NCBI RefSeq assembly: GCF_001613795.1
Contig: NZ_LPVZ01000006.1
Span: 1 to 38,501, forward strand
Direction: 5' to 3'
Origin: Thalassospira sp. MCCC 1A01148
Lineage (GTDB): Bacteria > Pseudomonadota > Alphaproteobacteria > Rhodospirillales > Thalassospiraceae
DNA length: 38,501 bases
Both the position numbers and the translations under genes were made by a program. This document shows, piece after piece, positions 7,471 through 15,383 of the stretch. Positions within the stretch are counted from its first letter, which is position 1. The number at the start of each line of letters is the position of its first letter. The notes below the pieces were generated by a model. That model was not told where the DNA came from. It did not search any database and worked only from the letters and a program-made list of their open reading frames with translations.

Positions 7471-9078
7471 ATGAACATGACGACTTCTGTTGAACGCAGA
7501 CGCTTTTTGAAATCCATCGCGGCAGCCGGACTTATCCTGCCGGGAATGTCGATCTATCAGCATGCTTTGGCAGATGTCGAAGGCCTTGATCTGGGTTCAG
7601 CACAGCCGTTTGATTTTGCCGGTCTGATTGCACGCGCCAAATCCATGGCCTCATCGGCCTATGAGCCGCCCGTTGCACCAAATCCGGAAATTGTCGGCAA
7701 GATCGATTACGACACCCATGGCAAGCTGCATTACAAACGCGATCATTCGCCGTTTTCTGATGGGTCGGGCACCTATCCCCTGACCTTTTTCCATCTGGGT
7801 ATGTATTTCGCCAAACCGGTGCATATGTATCTTCTGGAAAACGGGCAGGCACGCGAAGTGATCTACAAGCCCGATTACTTTGACATGCCCGAAGACAGCA
7901 TCGCCCGCCAGTTGCCTGCCAATAGCGGCTTTGCCGGTTTTCGCCTTCACGAAAATCAGGCGCGCGATGACTGGAAAACCCAGGACTGGGCGGCATTTCT
8001 TGGTGCATCATATTTCCGCGCCATTGGCGATGAAGGCCAATATGGCCTGTCGGCGCGCGGCATTGCGGTCAATACCGCGACCTCTGTTCCCGAAGAATTC
8101 CCCGATTTCCGCCAATTCTTTATCGAACCGGCCAAAAACCCCGAAGACCCGGTGACGGTCTATGCCCTGCTGGATGGCCCCAGCATCACCGGGGCTTATA
8201 AATTCCTGCTGTATCGCGGCGAAGGGGTGACGATGGATGTCGAGAAGCATCTGTTTGTCCGCCGTGACATCGAACGCCTTGGCATCGCACCGCTGACCAG
8301 CATGTTCTGGTATTCCGAACAGAACAAATCGTTCCGCTTTGACTGGCGCCCGGAAGTGCATGACAGCGACGGGCTGGAGCTTTGGACCGGCGGCGGCGAA
8401 CGCATCTGGCGACAGCTCAATAACCCGGAAACCATCCGTGCTTCGGCATTTGGTGATAACAACCCGCGTGGTTTTGGCCTGATGCAGCGTGATCGCGATG
8501 TGAAGAACTATCTGGATGGTGTGCGTTATCACCGCCGTCCCAGCCTGTGGGTCGAACCGCAAGGCGACTGGCATGACGGCGCGGTTCAGTTGATCGAAAT
8601 TCCAACCGACGATGAAATCCACGATAACATTGCTGCCTTCTGGGTGCCGAATGGCGAAGCCAAGGCAGGCAACAGCTATCAGTTCAAATACCGGCTTTAC
8701 TGGCAGGCCCATAACCCGTTCCCGGTCAAGGAACTGGCACGCGCCACCGCAACCCGCATGGGCCGTGGTGGCGAACCGGGCACCAACCGGCCCAAGGACG
8801 AAATCAAGTTTTCCGTCGAGTTCGAGGGCGAGGTTCTGGGAACGCTTGCATACGGCGAATTCCCCGAAGTCGTTGTCACATCCTCACGCGGCGAGATTGT
8901 CCGCACCAAGATCGAACCGATCATGGATACCCGCATCTGGCGCGCGGCCTTTGATCTTAAGGCGGCGGGCACCGATCCGGTTGACCTGCGCATGTATTTG
9001 AAACGCGGTGATAGCCCGCTCAGTGAAACTTGGATGTTCCAGCATTTGCCGGCACTGGGTAATCAGCAACAGGGGTGA
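7471..9078 (+). CDS. opgD: Periplasmic glucan biosynthesis protein OpgD/MdoD
   Basis: Periplasmic protein that shapes the glucose backbone of osmoregulated periplasmic glucans. The N-terminus has a twin-arginine signal (ERRRFLKS, then a hydrophobic stretch ending HALA), as OpgD proteins do, so export is by Tat. The mature part matches the OpgG/OpgD family throughout: PFDFAGLIARAKSMA, YDTHGKLHYK, FFHLGMYF, TSMFWYSEQN, DNNPRGFGLMQRDRD, and RPSLWVEPQGDW. Total length is 535 residues from the ATG at 7471; a GTG at 7468 and an ATG at 7477 are in frame and the latter has a better-spaced GGAA. No OpgH glucosyltransferase gene is in the window. It converges on the AraC gene with only 37 bp between and no clear terminator. 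Confidence 0.93.
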   Translation: MNMTTSVERRRFLKSIAAAGLILPGMSIYQHALADVEGLDLGSAQPFDFAGLIARAKSMASSAYEPPVAPNPEIVGKIDYDTHGKLHYKRDHSPFSDGSGTYPLTFFHLGMYFAKPVHMYLLENGQAREVIYKPDYFDMPEDSIARQLPANSGFAGFRLHENQARDDWKTQDWAAFLGASYFRAIGDEGQYGLSARGIAVNTATSVPEEFPDFRQFFIEPAKNPEDPVTVYALLDGPSITGAYKFLLYRGEGVTMDVEKHLFVRRDIERLGIAPLTSMFWYSEQNKSFRFDWRPEVHDSDGLELWTGGGERIWRQLNNPETIRASAFGDNNPRGFGLMQRDRDVKNYLDGVRYHRRPSLWVEPQGDWHDGAVQLIEIPTDDEIHDNIAAFWVPNGEAKAGNSYQFKYRLYWQAHNPFPVKELARATATRMGRGGEPGTNRPKDEIKFSVEFEGEVLGTLAYGEFPEVVVTSSRGEIVRTKIEPIMDTRIWRAAFDLKAAGTDPVDLRMYLKRGDSPLSETWMFQHLPALGNQQQG

Positions 9079-9115
9079 CCACCCCGCAGGACGACCGGAA
9101 ACTGGTTCCCGTAAA

Positions 9116-10042
9116 TTAGAACCGGCTGCCGGGTATACTGCCCTGGGACACTGTATTTGCTGGCTGACCCAGGATTGCGGTGATGTCACGCATGGGCGGC
9201 GCACCAAACATGCGGGCATATTCGCGACTGAACTGTGATGTGCTTTCGTAGCCAACGGCATAGGCCGCACTTGCCGCATCCTTCATTTCCGCCAGCATGA
9301 TCTGGCGCGCCGTCGTCAGGCGCAGGCGTTTTTGATACTGAAGCGGGCTCATCGCCGTGACCTGCTTGAAATGATGATGGAAGGAAGACGGGCTCATATT
9401 GGCATGTTGCGCCAGCTCATCAACGCGAAGCGGCTTGTCAAAATTGTCTTTCATCAAACGCAGGACGGCCGAGATGCGCTGCATGTTGCTGCCCCCCATC
9501 GCAAGGCGCGCAATAAACACCCCCTGCCCGGTGCATAACAGCCGATAATGCACTTCACGCATCAAAAGCGGCAGCATGACCGGTATCTCGTCAGGACGAT
9601 CAAGCAAATCCACAACGCGCAAAACCGCATCTACCAGTGACTGGGTGGTTTGTTCAACGAACAAGCCCCGTGTACTGTCGCCATCCACGCCAATGTCCAG
9701 ATCCATGTTGGTGACAAGCTCGCTCAGGATCTGGCCGTCAAGGTCAAGCGACAGACTACGGTATGGCGCGTCTTCACTGGCATTGGTCACATGCCCGACC
9801 AGCGGCAAATCAACCGATGCTGCCAAAAGTTGCCCCGGCTCATAACGATAGACTTCCTGACCAAGCGTGACTTCCTTTGTCCCCGAAATAATCAGGCACA
9901 GGCAAGGTCTGTAGATCGTAGGCACCTTCAGCGTCGGATTGGTCGCACGATACATCCACACCGGATCAATCGCGGTCCGTACTGCACCATCGACCTCACA
10001 GTATTTATCAATCAACTCGCAGAGCCGCTGGTAACTATCCAT
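9116..10042 (-). CDS. AraC-family transcriptional regulator (AraC_N type, YqhC-like)
   Basis: 308 residues. The N-terminal cupin-like domain (about 20-190, with YRPCLCLIISGTKEVTLG and YEPGQLLAASVDLPL) is of the AraC_N type found in YqhC. The C-terminal pair of helix-turn-helix motifs covers about 195-290 (LRVDELAQHANMSPSSFHHH, then ASAAYAVGYESTSQFSREYARMFG). It is transcribed away from the SDR gene, so it probably controls the SDR/Atu4866-like pair and perhaps itself. In the shared 170 bp a direct repeat GTTCTG (10142-10147, 10165-10170) is spaced 23 bp, about two helical turns, as AraC proteins often need. YqhC senses aldehydes; extending that to this protein is inference. Confidence 0.9.
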   Translation of the reverse strand: MDSYQRLCELIDKYCEVDGAVRTAIDPVWMYRATNPTLKVPTIYRPCLCLIISGTKEVTLGQEVYRYEPGQLLAASVDLPLVGHVTNASEDAPYRSLSLDLDGQILSELVTNMDLDIGVDGDSTRGLFVEQTTQSLVDAVLRVVDLLDRPDEIPVMLPLLMREVHYRLLCTGQGVFIARLAMGGSNMQRISAVLRLMKDNFDKPLRVDELAQHANMSPSSFHHHFKQVTAMSPLQYQKRLRLTTARQIMLAEMKDAASAAYAVGYESTSQFSREYARMFGAPPMRDITAILGQPANTVSQGSIPGSRF

Positions 10043-10141
10043 GCGCAGAATCCTTTATTTCCGGTATGCGCAGTATACATCCCGGAACCCAAGGTAAAAG
10101 ACCGCAAAGACGGATTTGGAGGAATAGGCAATCGGTTTCGA

Positions 10142-10170
10142 GTTCTGTGTATTCAGAATTCACCGTTCTG
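10142..10170. promoter_or_regulatory. Candidate AraC-type direct-repeat site
   Basis: GTTCTG occurs at 10142-10147 and again at 10165-10170, in the same orientation, 43 bp before the SDR start. Spacing of 23 bp fits two major grooves on nearly one face. Short motif, so chance is possible. Confidence 0.3.
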
Positions 10171-10212
10171 ACGACAGGTTATGGGCCATGGCACAAACAT
10201 ACGGAGGATGTC

Positions 10213-10959
10213 ATGTCGAACCCCATCAATCATGTCGAAAACAAAACCGTTATCATCACCGGCGCAAGCAGCGGCATTGGCGAGGCCACTGCACGGCTTC
10301 TGGCCGAGCGCGGTGCAAATGTGGTTCTTGCTGCACGTCGCACCGAACGCCTTAACGAGATTGCAGCAGAGATCGAAGCCGCAGGCGGATCCGCAATGAC
10401 CCGTTCCGTGGATGTCACCGACGCCGATAGTGTTGATGCCCTTGTCTATCATGCCAACAACCTGTTTGGCCGGGTCGACGCAATTTTCAACAATGCCGGT
10501 GTGATGCCGCTTGCGCCCATGTCGGAACTCAAAACCGGCGAATGGGACAACATGATCAATGTCAACATTCGCGGCGTTCTGAACGGGATTGCTGCCGTCC
10601 TGCCCCTGTTCAGGGAACAAGGTGGCGGCCATGTCATCAACACGGCCTCCATTGGCGCACATGTCGTTGTGCCAAGTGGTGTGGTCTATTGCGCGACCAA
10701 ATATGCCGTCTGGGCCATTTCCGAAGGCCTGCGTCAGGAAAGCACTGATGTGCGCGTCACGACGATTTCGCCCGGTGTGGTCGAGACAGAGCTGGGTCAT
10801 GACATCACCGACCCGACCAGCAAGGAACTGCTCACCCAGTTCCGCCAACTCGCCCTTAAGCCGGATGCGATTGCGCGGGCGGTTCTTTATGCACTCGATC
10901 AGCCCGCTGATGTCGACATCAACGAGGTGATCGTGCGTCCAACAGCATCGGCATTCTGA
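10213..10959 (+). CDS. Short-chain dehydrogenase/reductase, classical type
   Basis: 248 residues, NAD(P)(H)-dependent oxidoreductase. TGASSGIG (16-23) binds the cofactor, NNAG is at 93-96, and the catalytic triad is S146 (NTASIG), Y159 and K163 (YCATK). Arg residues just after the second strand (AARRTER, 41-47) favour NADP(H). The start at 10213 is chosen for the GGAGG six bases upstream; the frame is open further upstream but without support. The stop overlaps the next ATG (TGATG), so it is coupled with the small exported protein. With the divergent AraC gene it forms a common proteobacterial trio. Substrate unknown; carbonyl reduction or detoxification is a guess from YqhC/YqhD. Confidence 0.92.
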   Translation: MSNPINHVENKTVIITGASSGIGEATARLLAERGANVVLAARRTERLNEIAAEIEAAGGSAMTRSVDVTDADSVDALVYHANNLFGRVDAIFNNAGVMPLAPMSELKTGEWDNMINVNIRGVLNGIAAVLPLFREQGGGHVINTASIGAHVVVPSGVVYCATKYAVWAISEGLRQESTDVRVTTISPGVVETELGHDITDPTSKELLTQFRQLALKPDAIARAVLYALDQPADVDINEVIVRPTASAF

Positions 10960-11300
10960 TGAAAATCAGTTTGTATTCGCTATGTTTTCTAACCTTGCTG
11001 GTGGTGTTCGCACCACCAGCGAATGCCCAACAGGACACAGAGATGAACAGCAACGCCCCCCATCCTTATGTCGGCATGTGGGTCACCAGGGACGGTTATG
11101 TCCGTCAGGAACTGCGTGCCGACGGCCGCTATGACGAGGCCCGTGGCGAACGCCAGTCGGCCTATCAGGGCGACTATCAGATATCGGGGAACGACATCAC
11201 CTATCAGGATGACACCGGCTTTACCGCCGATGGCTATTTTGAAAATGATGTCCTGTATCACGGTGGCATGGTGATGTTTCGTGAAACAGCGAAAGACTAA
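10959..11300 (+). CDS. Small exported protein of the Atu4866 family
   Basis: 113 residues with an N-terminal signal peptide (about 1-23, ending ANAQ). The mature part (HPYVGMWVTRDGYVRQELRADGRYDEARG, continuing into YQGDYQISGNDITYQDDTGFTADGYF in segments) has the alternating pattern of a small beta-barrel and resembles the Atu4866 structural family, whose function is unknown. Its ATG overlaps the SDR stop, so the two proteins probably work in one process, with this one in the periplasm. Followed by a strong terminator. Confidence 0.8.
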   Translation: MKISLYSLCFLTLLVVFAPPANAQQDTEMNSNAPHPYVGMWVTRDGYVRQELRADGRYDEARGERQSAYQGDYQISGNDITYQDDTGFTADGYFENDVLYHGGMVMFRETAKD

Positions 11301-11323
11301 TCAACTTTGCAATCGGGCAAAGC

Positions 11324-11358
11324 AAATCGGGCGGGCACACAAAACCCGCCCGATTTTT
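11324..11358. terminator. Bidirectional terminator after the SDR operon
   Basis: AAATCGGGCGGG and CCCGCCCGATTT form a perfect 12-bp stem around a nine-base loop, followed by TT. It serves both the SDR/Atu4866 unit and the converging methyltransferase gene. Confidence 0.9.
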
Positions 11359-11364
11359 GTTTCG

Positions 11365-11994
11365 TCAGAGACGCTCAAGGGCAATGACGGTATCGATGAC
11401 TGATCCCCTCTCTCCCTTTGGTCCGGTTGCCATTCTTTCGAAATTATCGACTGCGATCTGACGCCAACAGGTGTGATCAAGTGACAGTGCATCAAGGGCT
11501 TCTTGCGGACTTGGAAACACCGTATCTTCTGGCGCCCACGACCATGAAGGCCGTGATCCATGGCTGGTAATGAGGAACAAACCACCCGTTGCGATCATTG
11601 CCGCAGCCCGGTTCAGCACCGCTTCGCGGGCAAATTCAACCGGCGACTGCAAGAATTGCGCGGTCACCAGATCATACAAACCGTCTGGCAGGCTTTTGGT
11701 CAGGTCATGCGCCTCGAACGTGATCTTGTTTTCGACGTCATGGCGCTCGGCATTGGCGCGCGCATACTCCAAGGCCGTCTCGGAAATATCAACGGCGGTT
11801 ACTGTCCAGCCCTGCCGCGCGAGCCAGACGGCGTCATCACCCTTGCCGCAGCCAAGTTCAAGCGCGTGACCAACCGGCCTGTCTTTGGCGAAGCGTTCAA
11901 GGATAGCAGACGGACGGCCGCTGGTTTGTGGCGATGCCTTTTCGTAGATTTCTTCCCAAAACGTCCTTGGGTCCATTTTCGGATCGATATTCAT
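11365..11994 (-). CDS. Class I SAM-dependent methyltransferase
   Basis: 209 residues. Motif I LELGCGKG (45-52), the acidic end of strand 2 (VTAVDIS) and motif III-like VTAQFLQ show a Rossmann-type SAM methyltransferase with a TehB/thiopurine-methyltransferase-like layout (FWEEIYEKA at the N-terminus). I use ATG 11994 because GGAAG precedes it; the frame is open upstream to 12045, but that would cross a probable operator. It is divergent from an Rrf2 regulator, with two matching inverted repeats between them, so it is probably repressed by that regulator. Substrate unknown; small electrophiles or metalloids are typical for this family. Confidence 0.87.
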   Translation of the reverse strand: MNIDPKMDPRTFWEEIYEKASPQTSGRPSAILERFAKDRPVGHALELGCGKGDDAVWLARQGWTVTAVDISETALEYARANAERHDVENKITFEAHDLTKSLPDGLYDLVTAQFLQSPVEFAREAVLNRAAAMIATGGLFLITSHGSRPSWSWAPEDTVFPSPQEALDALSLDHTCWRQIAVDNFERMATGPKGERGSVIDTVIALERL

Positions 11995-12036
11995 GTCTTG
12001 TCTTCCGGGCTTGTTGCAGAGGCGTGCTCGCGAATC

Positions 12037-12057
12037 ACGTAACATTAAAAGTTACAT
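12037..12057. promoter_or_regulatory. Operator copy 1 (Rrf2-type inverted repeat)
   Basis: 21 bp, GTAAC-n7-GTTAC core; it fits the palindrome ATGTAACTTT-n-AAAGTTACAT with two deviations between the arms. It lies next to the methyltransferase start. Confidence 0.7.
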
Positions 12058-12080
12058 GATTCGGCAACCCTGTCAATTTC

Positions 12081-12101
12081 ATGTATCTTTGAAAGTTACA
12101 T
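12081..12101. promoter_or_regulatory. Operator copy 2 (Rrf2-type inverted repeat)
   Basis: 21 bp with arms ATGTATCTTT and AAAGTTACAT around one central base, one mismatch between arms. The centre is 44 bp from that of copy 1, close to four helical turns, so both would face the same side of the DNA. Confidence 0.72.
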
Positions 12102-12147
12102 ATGTTAAAAATGACCAGAAAACCGATAGGCAGACAGGACCATACCC

Positions 12148-12621
12148 ATGCGTCAGGACAACCGCCTTCCGCGGGTTTTACATGCGCTATTACATCTTGA
12201 TGGCATGAAAGACCCGGCCACATCCGATCAATTGGCCGAGATGCTCAACACCAATGCGGCCGTGGTCCGCCGCACCATGGCAGGCCTGCGTGATCAGGGA
12301 ATCCTGACGTCAATCAAGGGGCATGGCGGCGGCTGGCAACTGGCAAGACCACTGGACGAAATCACACTGGCCGAGATTTACAAGGCGCTGGGTGCGCCGA
12401 CTCTTTTTGCCTTGGGCTGCGGGGATGAAGACTCTCAATGTCTGATGGAAAAAGCTGCCAACACCGCGACTGCGCGCGCATTGGAAATGGCATCCCAGAC
12501 CTTTATACAGGTGCTGTCGTCCGTCACCATGGCCGACCTGGCCGATGATTTTGAGTTGCGCATGAAAGAGCTTGGTTTAACCCCGGAAGACTTTGCCTAT
12601 GAAGGCACAGGCCAACACTGA
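12148..12621 (+). CDS. Rrf2-family transcriptional regulator
   Basis: 157 residues. The winged helix (about 1-70) has the family pattern RLPRVLHALLHL, SDQLAEMLNTNAAVVRRTMAGLRDQG in two parts, and the wing KGHGGGWQLARPLDEITLAEIY. Two cysteines (LGCGDEDSQC) lie where many Rrf2 proteins carry cluster-binding or redox cysteines, though the usual three-Cys set is not complete. It is divergent from the methyltransferase, and the two palindromes between them are the obvious target, making this a self-regulated stress-response pair. The signal is unknown. Its 3' end abuts tadA, convergent, with one base between. Confidence 0.9.
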   Translation: MRQDNRLPRVLHALLHLDGMKDPATSDQLAEMLNTNAAVVRRTMAGLRDQGILTSIKGHGGGWQLARPLDEITLAEIYKALGAPTLFALGCGDEDSQCLMEKAANTATARALEMASQTFIQVLSSVTMADLADDFELRMKELGLTPEDFAYEGTGQH

Positions 12622-12622
12622 C

Positions 12623-13075
12623 CTAGCGCAGCGATCCGAAGAAATCCTTCAAAAGCTTGGCGGCCTCTACCTCGCCGATGCCGCCATAGACTTCCGGGCG
12701 GTGATGGCAGCTTGTGCTTTCAAACACGCGCGGGCCGTGATCGACCCCGCCGCCCTTCGGATCATAAGCCCCGAAATAAACCCGGCGCAGACGGGCAAAT
12801 GAAATGGCGGTTGCGCACATTGGGCAAGGTTCAAGCGTGACATACAGATCGCAATTGGGAAGTCTGGGTTCGCCCTTGGCCCCGGCTGCGGCCCGGATCA
12901 CGAGGATTTCGGCGTGCGCCGTCGGGTCGTTCATTTCCTCGGTCAGATTTCCGGCACGTGCCAAAACCTCGCCGGTATCGGCATCGACCAGAACGGAACC
13001 CACAGGCACTTCGCCCCGGCGCGCAGCTGCGCGGGCTTCTTCAAGCGCCATATCCATATAGCTTTCTGCACTCAT
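12623..13075 (-). CDS. tadA: tRNA-specific adenosine deaminase
   Basis: Deaminates A34 to inosine in the anticodon of tRNA-Arg(ACG). The 150 residues contain the zinc site of the cytidine-deaminase fold: HAE (54-56, H ligand and catalytic Glu) and PCPMC (83-87, two Cys ligands), with N-terminal VPVGSVLV and the C-terminal FGAYDPKGGGV typical of TadA. GGAAAG precedes the ATG. It ends one base from the Rrf2 gene, so the two converge without an independent terminator. Confidence 0.95.
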   Translation of the reverse strand: MSAESYMDMALEEARAAARRGEVPVGSVLVDADTGEVLARAGNLTEEMNDPTAHAEILVIRAAAGAKGEPRLPNCDLYVTLEPCPMCATAISFARLRRVYFGAYDPKGGGVDHGPRVFESTSCHHRPEVYGGIGEVEAAKLLKDFFGSLR

Positions 13076-13100
13076 GATCTTTCCATCCCGCTTGTGCCAT

Positions 13101-13124
13101 CTGACAAATCACGTTGTTTGTCAG
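13101..13124. promoter_or_regulatory. Inverted repeat upstream of tadA
   Basis: CTGACAAA and TTTGTCAG arms around eight bases, 10 of 12 positions symmetric, 26 bp upstream of the tadA start. It may be an operator or a hairpin. A second small hairpin, TGCAGGC/GCCTGCA, lies at 13223-13243. Neither is assigned. Confidence 0.35.
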
Positions 13125-13345
13125 GGCTGTTCTTGTTTTTACTTCGTTTTAGGGCGTTGGGCTCCAGAGTGCTACCACGCAGATAATCGGTCAAGCGATC
13201 ATCTGTTAACTGTCGTTCGGTGTGCAGGCGCTTCCTGCCTGCATAGAACGCATAGACTATCAGCGTGAATTGCCGTTGCCCTTACGGGGTTACACAGGTA
13301 GTTTCCGCCTGAGTTTCCGTCACCAGCATCAAGGCTATTTTGATC

Positions 13346-14068
13346 ATGACCACGCGCAAGCCGATCATTGGTATCACACTCGATTCCGAAGAACCCGGGG
13401 GCTATTCCAAATTCCCGTGGTATGCGCTGCGTGAAAACTATGCCGGTGCCGTGACCGAGGCGGGCGGCATTCCGATGCCCCTGCCCCACGAGGTTGAACT
13501 GGTTCCCGATCTGCTTGATCTGATTGACGGTCTGGTGGTTACGGGCGGTGCATTTGACGTTGACCCGACCCTGTTTGGTGCGACGGAAACCCATGATACG
13601 GTTGTTACCAAGGACCGGCGCACCAAATTTGAATGGGCGATGGCCGAAGGCGCGCTTGAGCGCGACATGCCGGTTCTGGGCATTTGCGGTGGTCAACAGC
13701 TTTTGAATGTTATTCTGGGCGGGTCGCTGATCCAGCATATCCCGGACGCGATCGAAAACTGCCTACCGCACGAGCAACCCAATCCGCGCAACGAGCCGGG
13801 CCATGATGTGACGGTTGAACCGAATACGCTTCTGGCCAAAATCGTTGGCGATGTGAAAACACTGTCGGTCAATTCCGCCCACCATCAGGCGGCTGAGGGG
13901 GTTGGCCCGGATGTGATCATCAATTCCTATGCGCCCGATGGCGTGATCGAGGGGATTGAGCATCCGAAATATCGTTATTGTCTCGGGGTCCAGTGGCATC
14001 CCGAATTCCATATCAGTTCGGGCGATGCGAAGATTTTCGACGCCCTGATTTCCGAGGCCCGCAAATGA
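13346..14068 (+). CDS. Class I glutamine amidotransferase-like hydrolase (peptidase C26, PuuD-like)
   Basis: 240 residues. The nucleophile elbow GICGGQQ carries C114, and the His/Glu pair is H218 and E220 (QWHPEFH), so the triad is complete. PGGYSKFPWYALRENYAGAV and VVTGGAFDVDP fit the gamma-glutamyl-gamma-aminobutyrate hydrolase group. These enzymes cut gamma-glutamyl amides in polyamine breakdown, but no other puu gene is here and the neighbours are RNA-modification genes, so the substrate is open. The ATG at 13346 follows AAGG; a TTG two codons upstream is ignored. ATGA overlap with rluB shows tight coupling. Confidence 0.88.
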   Translation: MTTRKPIIGITLDSEEPGGYSKFPWYALRENYAGAVTEAGGIPMPLPHEVELVPDLLDLIDGLVVTGGAFDVDPTLFGATETHDTVVTKDRRTKFEWAMAEGALERDMPVLGICGGQQLLNVILGGSLIQHIPDAIENCLPHEQPNPRNEPGHDVTVEPNTLLAKIVGDVKTLSVNSAHHQAAEGVGPDVIINSYAPDGVIEGIEHPKYRYCLGVQWHPEFHISSGDAKIFDALISEARK

Positions 14069-15378
14069 GCGACAAGAACACCACACCAGACGACAACAAA
14101 CCCGAACGCATTGCCAAGCGCATTGCGCGATCCGGGGTTTGTTCGCGGCGTGATGCCGAACGCATGATCGCCGAGGGGCTCGTGCGACTGAATGGCAAGA
14201 AGCTTGATACCCCGGCGGTCACCGTGACCGACGAAGACGAAATCATTGTCGATGGCAAGCCGTTGCCGGAAAAGGAAAAGCCGCGTCTTTGGCGCCTGTT
14301 CAAAAAACGCGGTCTGGTCACCAGCCACCGCGACGAACAGGGCCGCGATACGGTGTTTGAACATCTGCCAAGCTATGTGCCGCGCGTGATTTCGGTCGGG
14401 CGACTTGATCTCAACTCCGAAGGGTTGCTGTTGCTGACCAATGACGGCGAGCTTGCCCGTTATCTTGAGCTGCCGGCCACCGGCTGGGCGCGGCGCTATC
14501 GCGTGCGCGTGCATGGCCAGATCGACGAGGCAAAGCTTAAACAGCTTGAAGACGGTGTGACAGTCGACGGAATCAATTACGGCTCCATCCACGCCGAGGT
14601 CGATGTTCAGAAAGGCACCAATGCCTGGATGACGGTGACGCTCCGCGAAGGCAAGAACCGCGAAATTCGCCGTGTCATGGAACATCTTGGCTGGCCTGTC
14701 ACGCGCCTGATGCGTGTATCCTATGGCCCGTTCCAGCTTGGCAATCTGGCCCCGGGCGAGTGCGAGGAAGTGACCGGCAAGGTCATGAAAGAACAGCTCG
14801 CAGCATTCTTCAAGGGCGACTATTCCAGGGTTTCCGAAAAGAAATCGGTTGCCCGTGGCGGTACATCGCGCCCGAAGGCCCCACGCACCGTGTTTGGCCA
14901 ACCGGCACAGCGCAAACGCCCGCAAGGTGGCCCGAACGCCGCACCCCAGAATGCAGAAGCCGAAGAACAGCGTGAAACCCGCGAACGCCCGTCTGGCGGT
15001 GCTGCACGGAAAGGCCCGCGCATCGGCGCCGCCCCGCGTGCCGGTGGACGTGGCAAACCGGCCACCGGTGGTGGTGGGCGCCAGGAACGTGACATGCGCG
15101 AAGAACGCGGATCATCACGCCCGACCAACAAGGGCCGTGGCCGTTACAGTGCCGAGGGCAAAGCAGCCGGTGGACGTGATGGCGGTCGCGACGGCGGTCG
15201 TGATGGCGGACGGGGCACTGGTGGCCGCGAAGGTAAACCGGGCTTCATCGAAGGACGCGGTCGAGGAAAGCCAAACGGAAAACCATCGGGAAAACCTGCT
15301 GGTCGTTCCGGCGATACCACACATAGTGCGCCCGGCCGCAAGCCGTCCGGCAACCGTCCGCGCGGCAAGAAGGACTAA
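14065..15378 (+). CDS. rluB: 23S rRNA pseudouridine synthase of the RluB family with long RG-rich tail
   Basis: 437 residues. An S4 RNA-binding domain (about 10-65, RIAKRIARSGVCSRRDAERM) is followed by the RsuA/RluB catalytic domain (about 70-250) with the catalytic Asp in GRLDLNSEGLLLLTNDG and the REGKNREIRRVMEHLGW motif. The last 180 residues are low-complexity, rich in Gly, Arg, Lys and Pro, with GGRDGGRDGGRDGGR; they are probably disordered and bind RNA. E. coli RluB makes pseudouridine 2605 of 23S rRNA; the same site here is inferred. ATG 14065 overlaps the upstream stop. rsmD follows five bases later, so rRNA modification genes are co-transcribed. Confidence 0.92.
   Translation: MSDKNTTPDDNKPERIAKRIARSGVCSRRDAERMIAEGLVRLNGKKLDTPAVTVTDEDEIIVDGKPLPEKEKPRLWRLFKKRGLVTSHRDEQGRDTVFEHLPSYVPRVISVGRLDLNSEGLLLLTNDGELARYLELPATGWARRYRVRVHGQIDEAKLKQLEDGVTVDGINYGSIHAEVDVQKGTNAWMTVTLREGKNREIRRVMEHLGWPVTRLMRVSYGPFQLGNLAPGECEEVTGKVMKEQLAAFFKGDYSRVSEKKSVARGGTSRPKAPRTVFGQPAQRKRPQGGPNAAPQNAEAEEQRETRERPSGGAARKGPRIGAAPRAGGRGKPATGGGGRQERDMREERGSSRPTNKGRGRYSAEGKAAGGRDGGRDGGRDGGRGTGGREGKPGFIEGRGRGKPNGKPSGKPAGRSGDTTHSAPGRKPSGNRPRGKKD
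15169..15216 (+). repeat. 12-bp tandem repeat inside rluB tail
   Basis: Four units of the form GGYGGWCGYGAY, three close to identical (15169-15180, 15181-15192, 15193-15204) and a diverged fourth, each coding Gly-Gly-Arg-Asp. Such repeats can change copy number by slippage without a frameshift. Confidence 0.8.
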
Positions 15379-15383
15379 GCTGA

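Noticed and set aside
8008..8712. Minus-strand frame (234 codons) opposite opgD
   Set aside because: Antisense shadow of a well-conserved gene without start signals.
13975..14925. Minus-strand frame (316 codons) opposite rluB
   Set aside because: Antisense to the conserved S4 and catalytic domains of rluB; no start signal.
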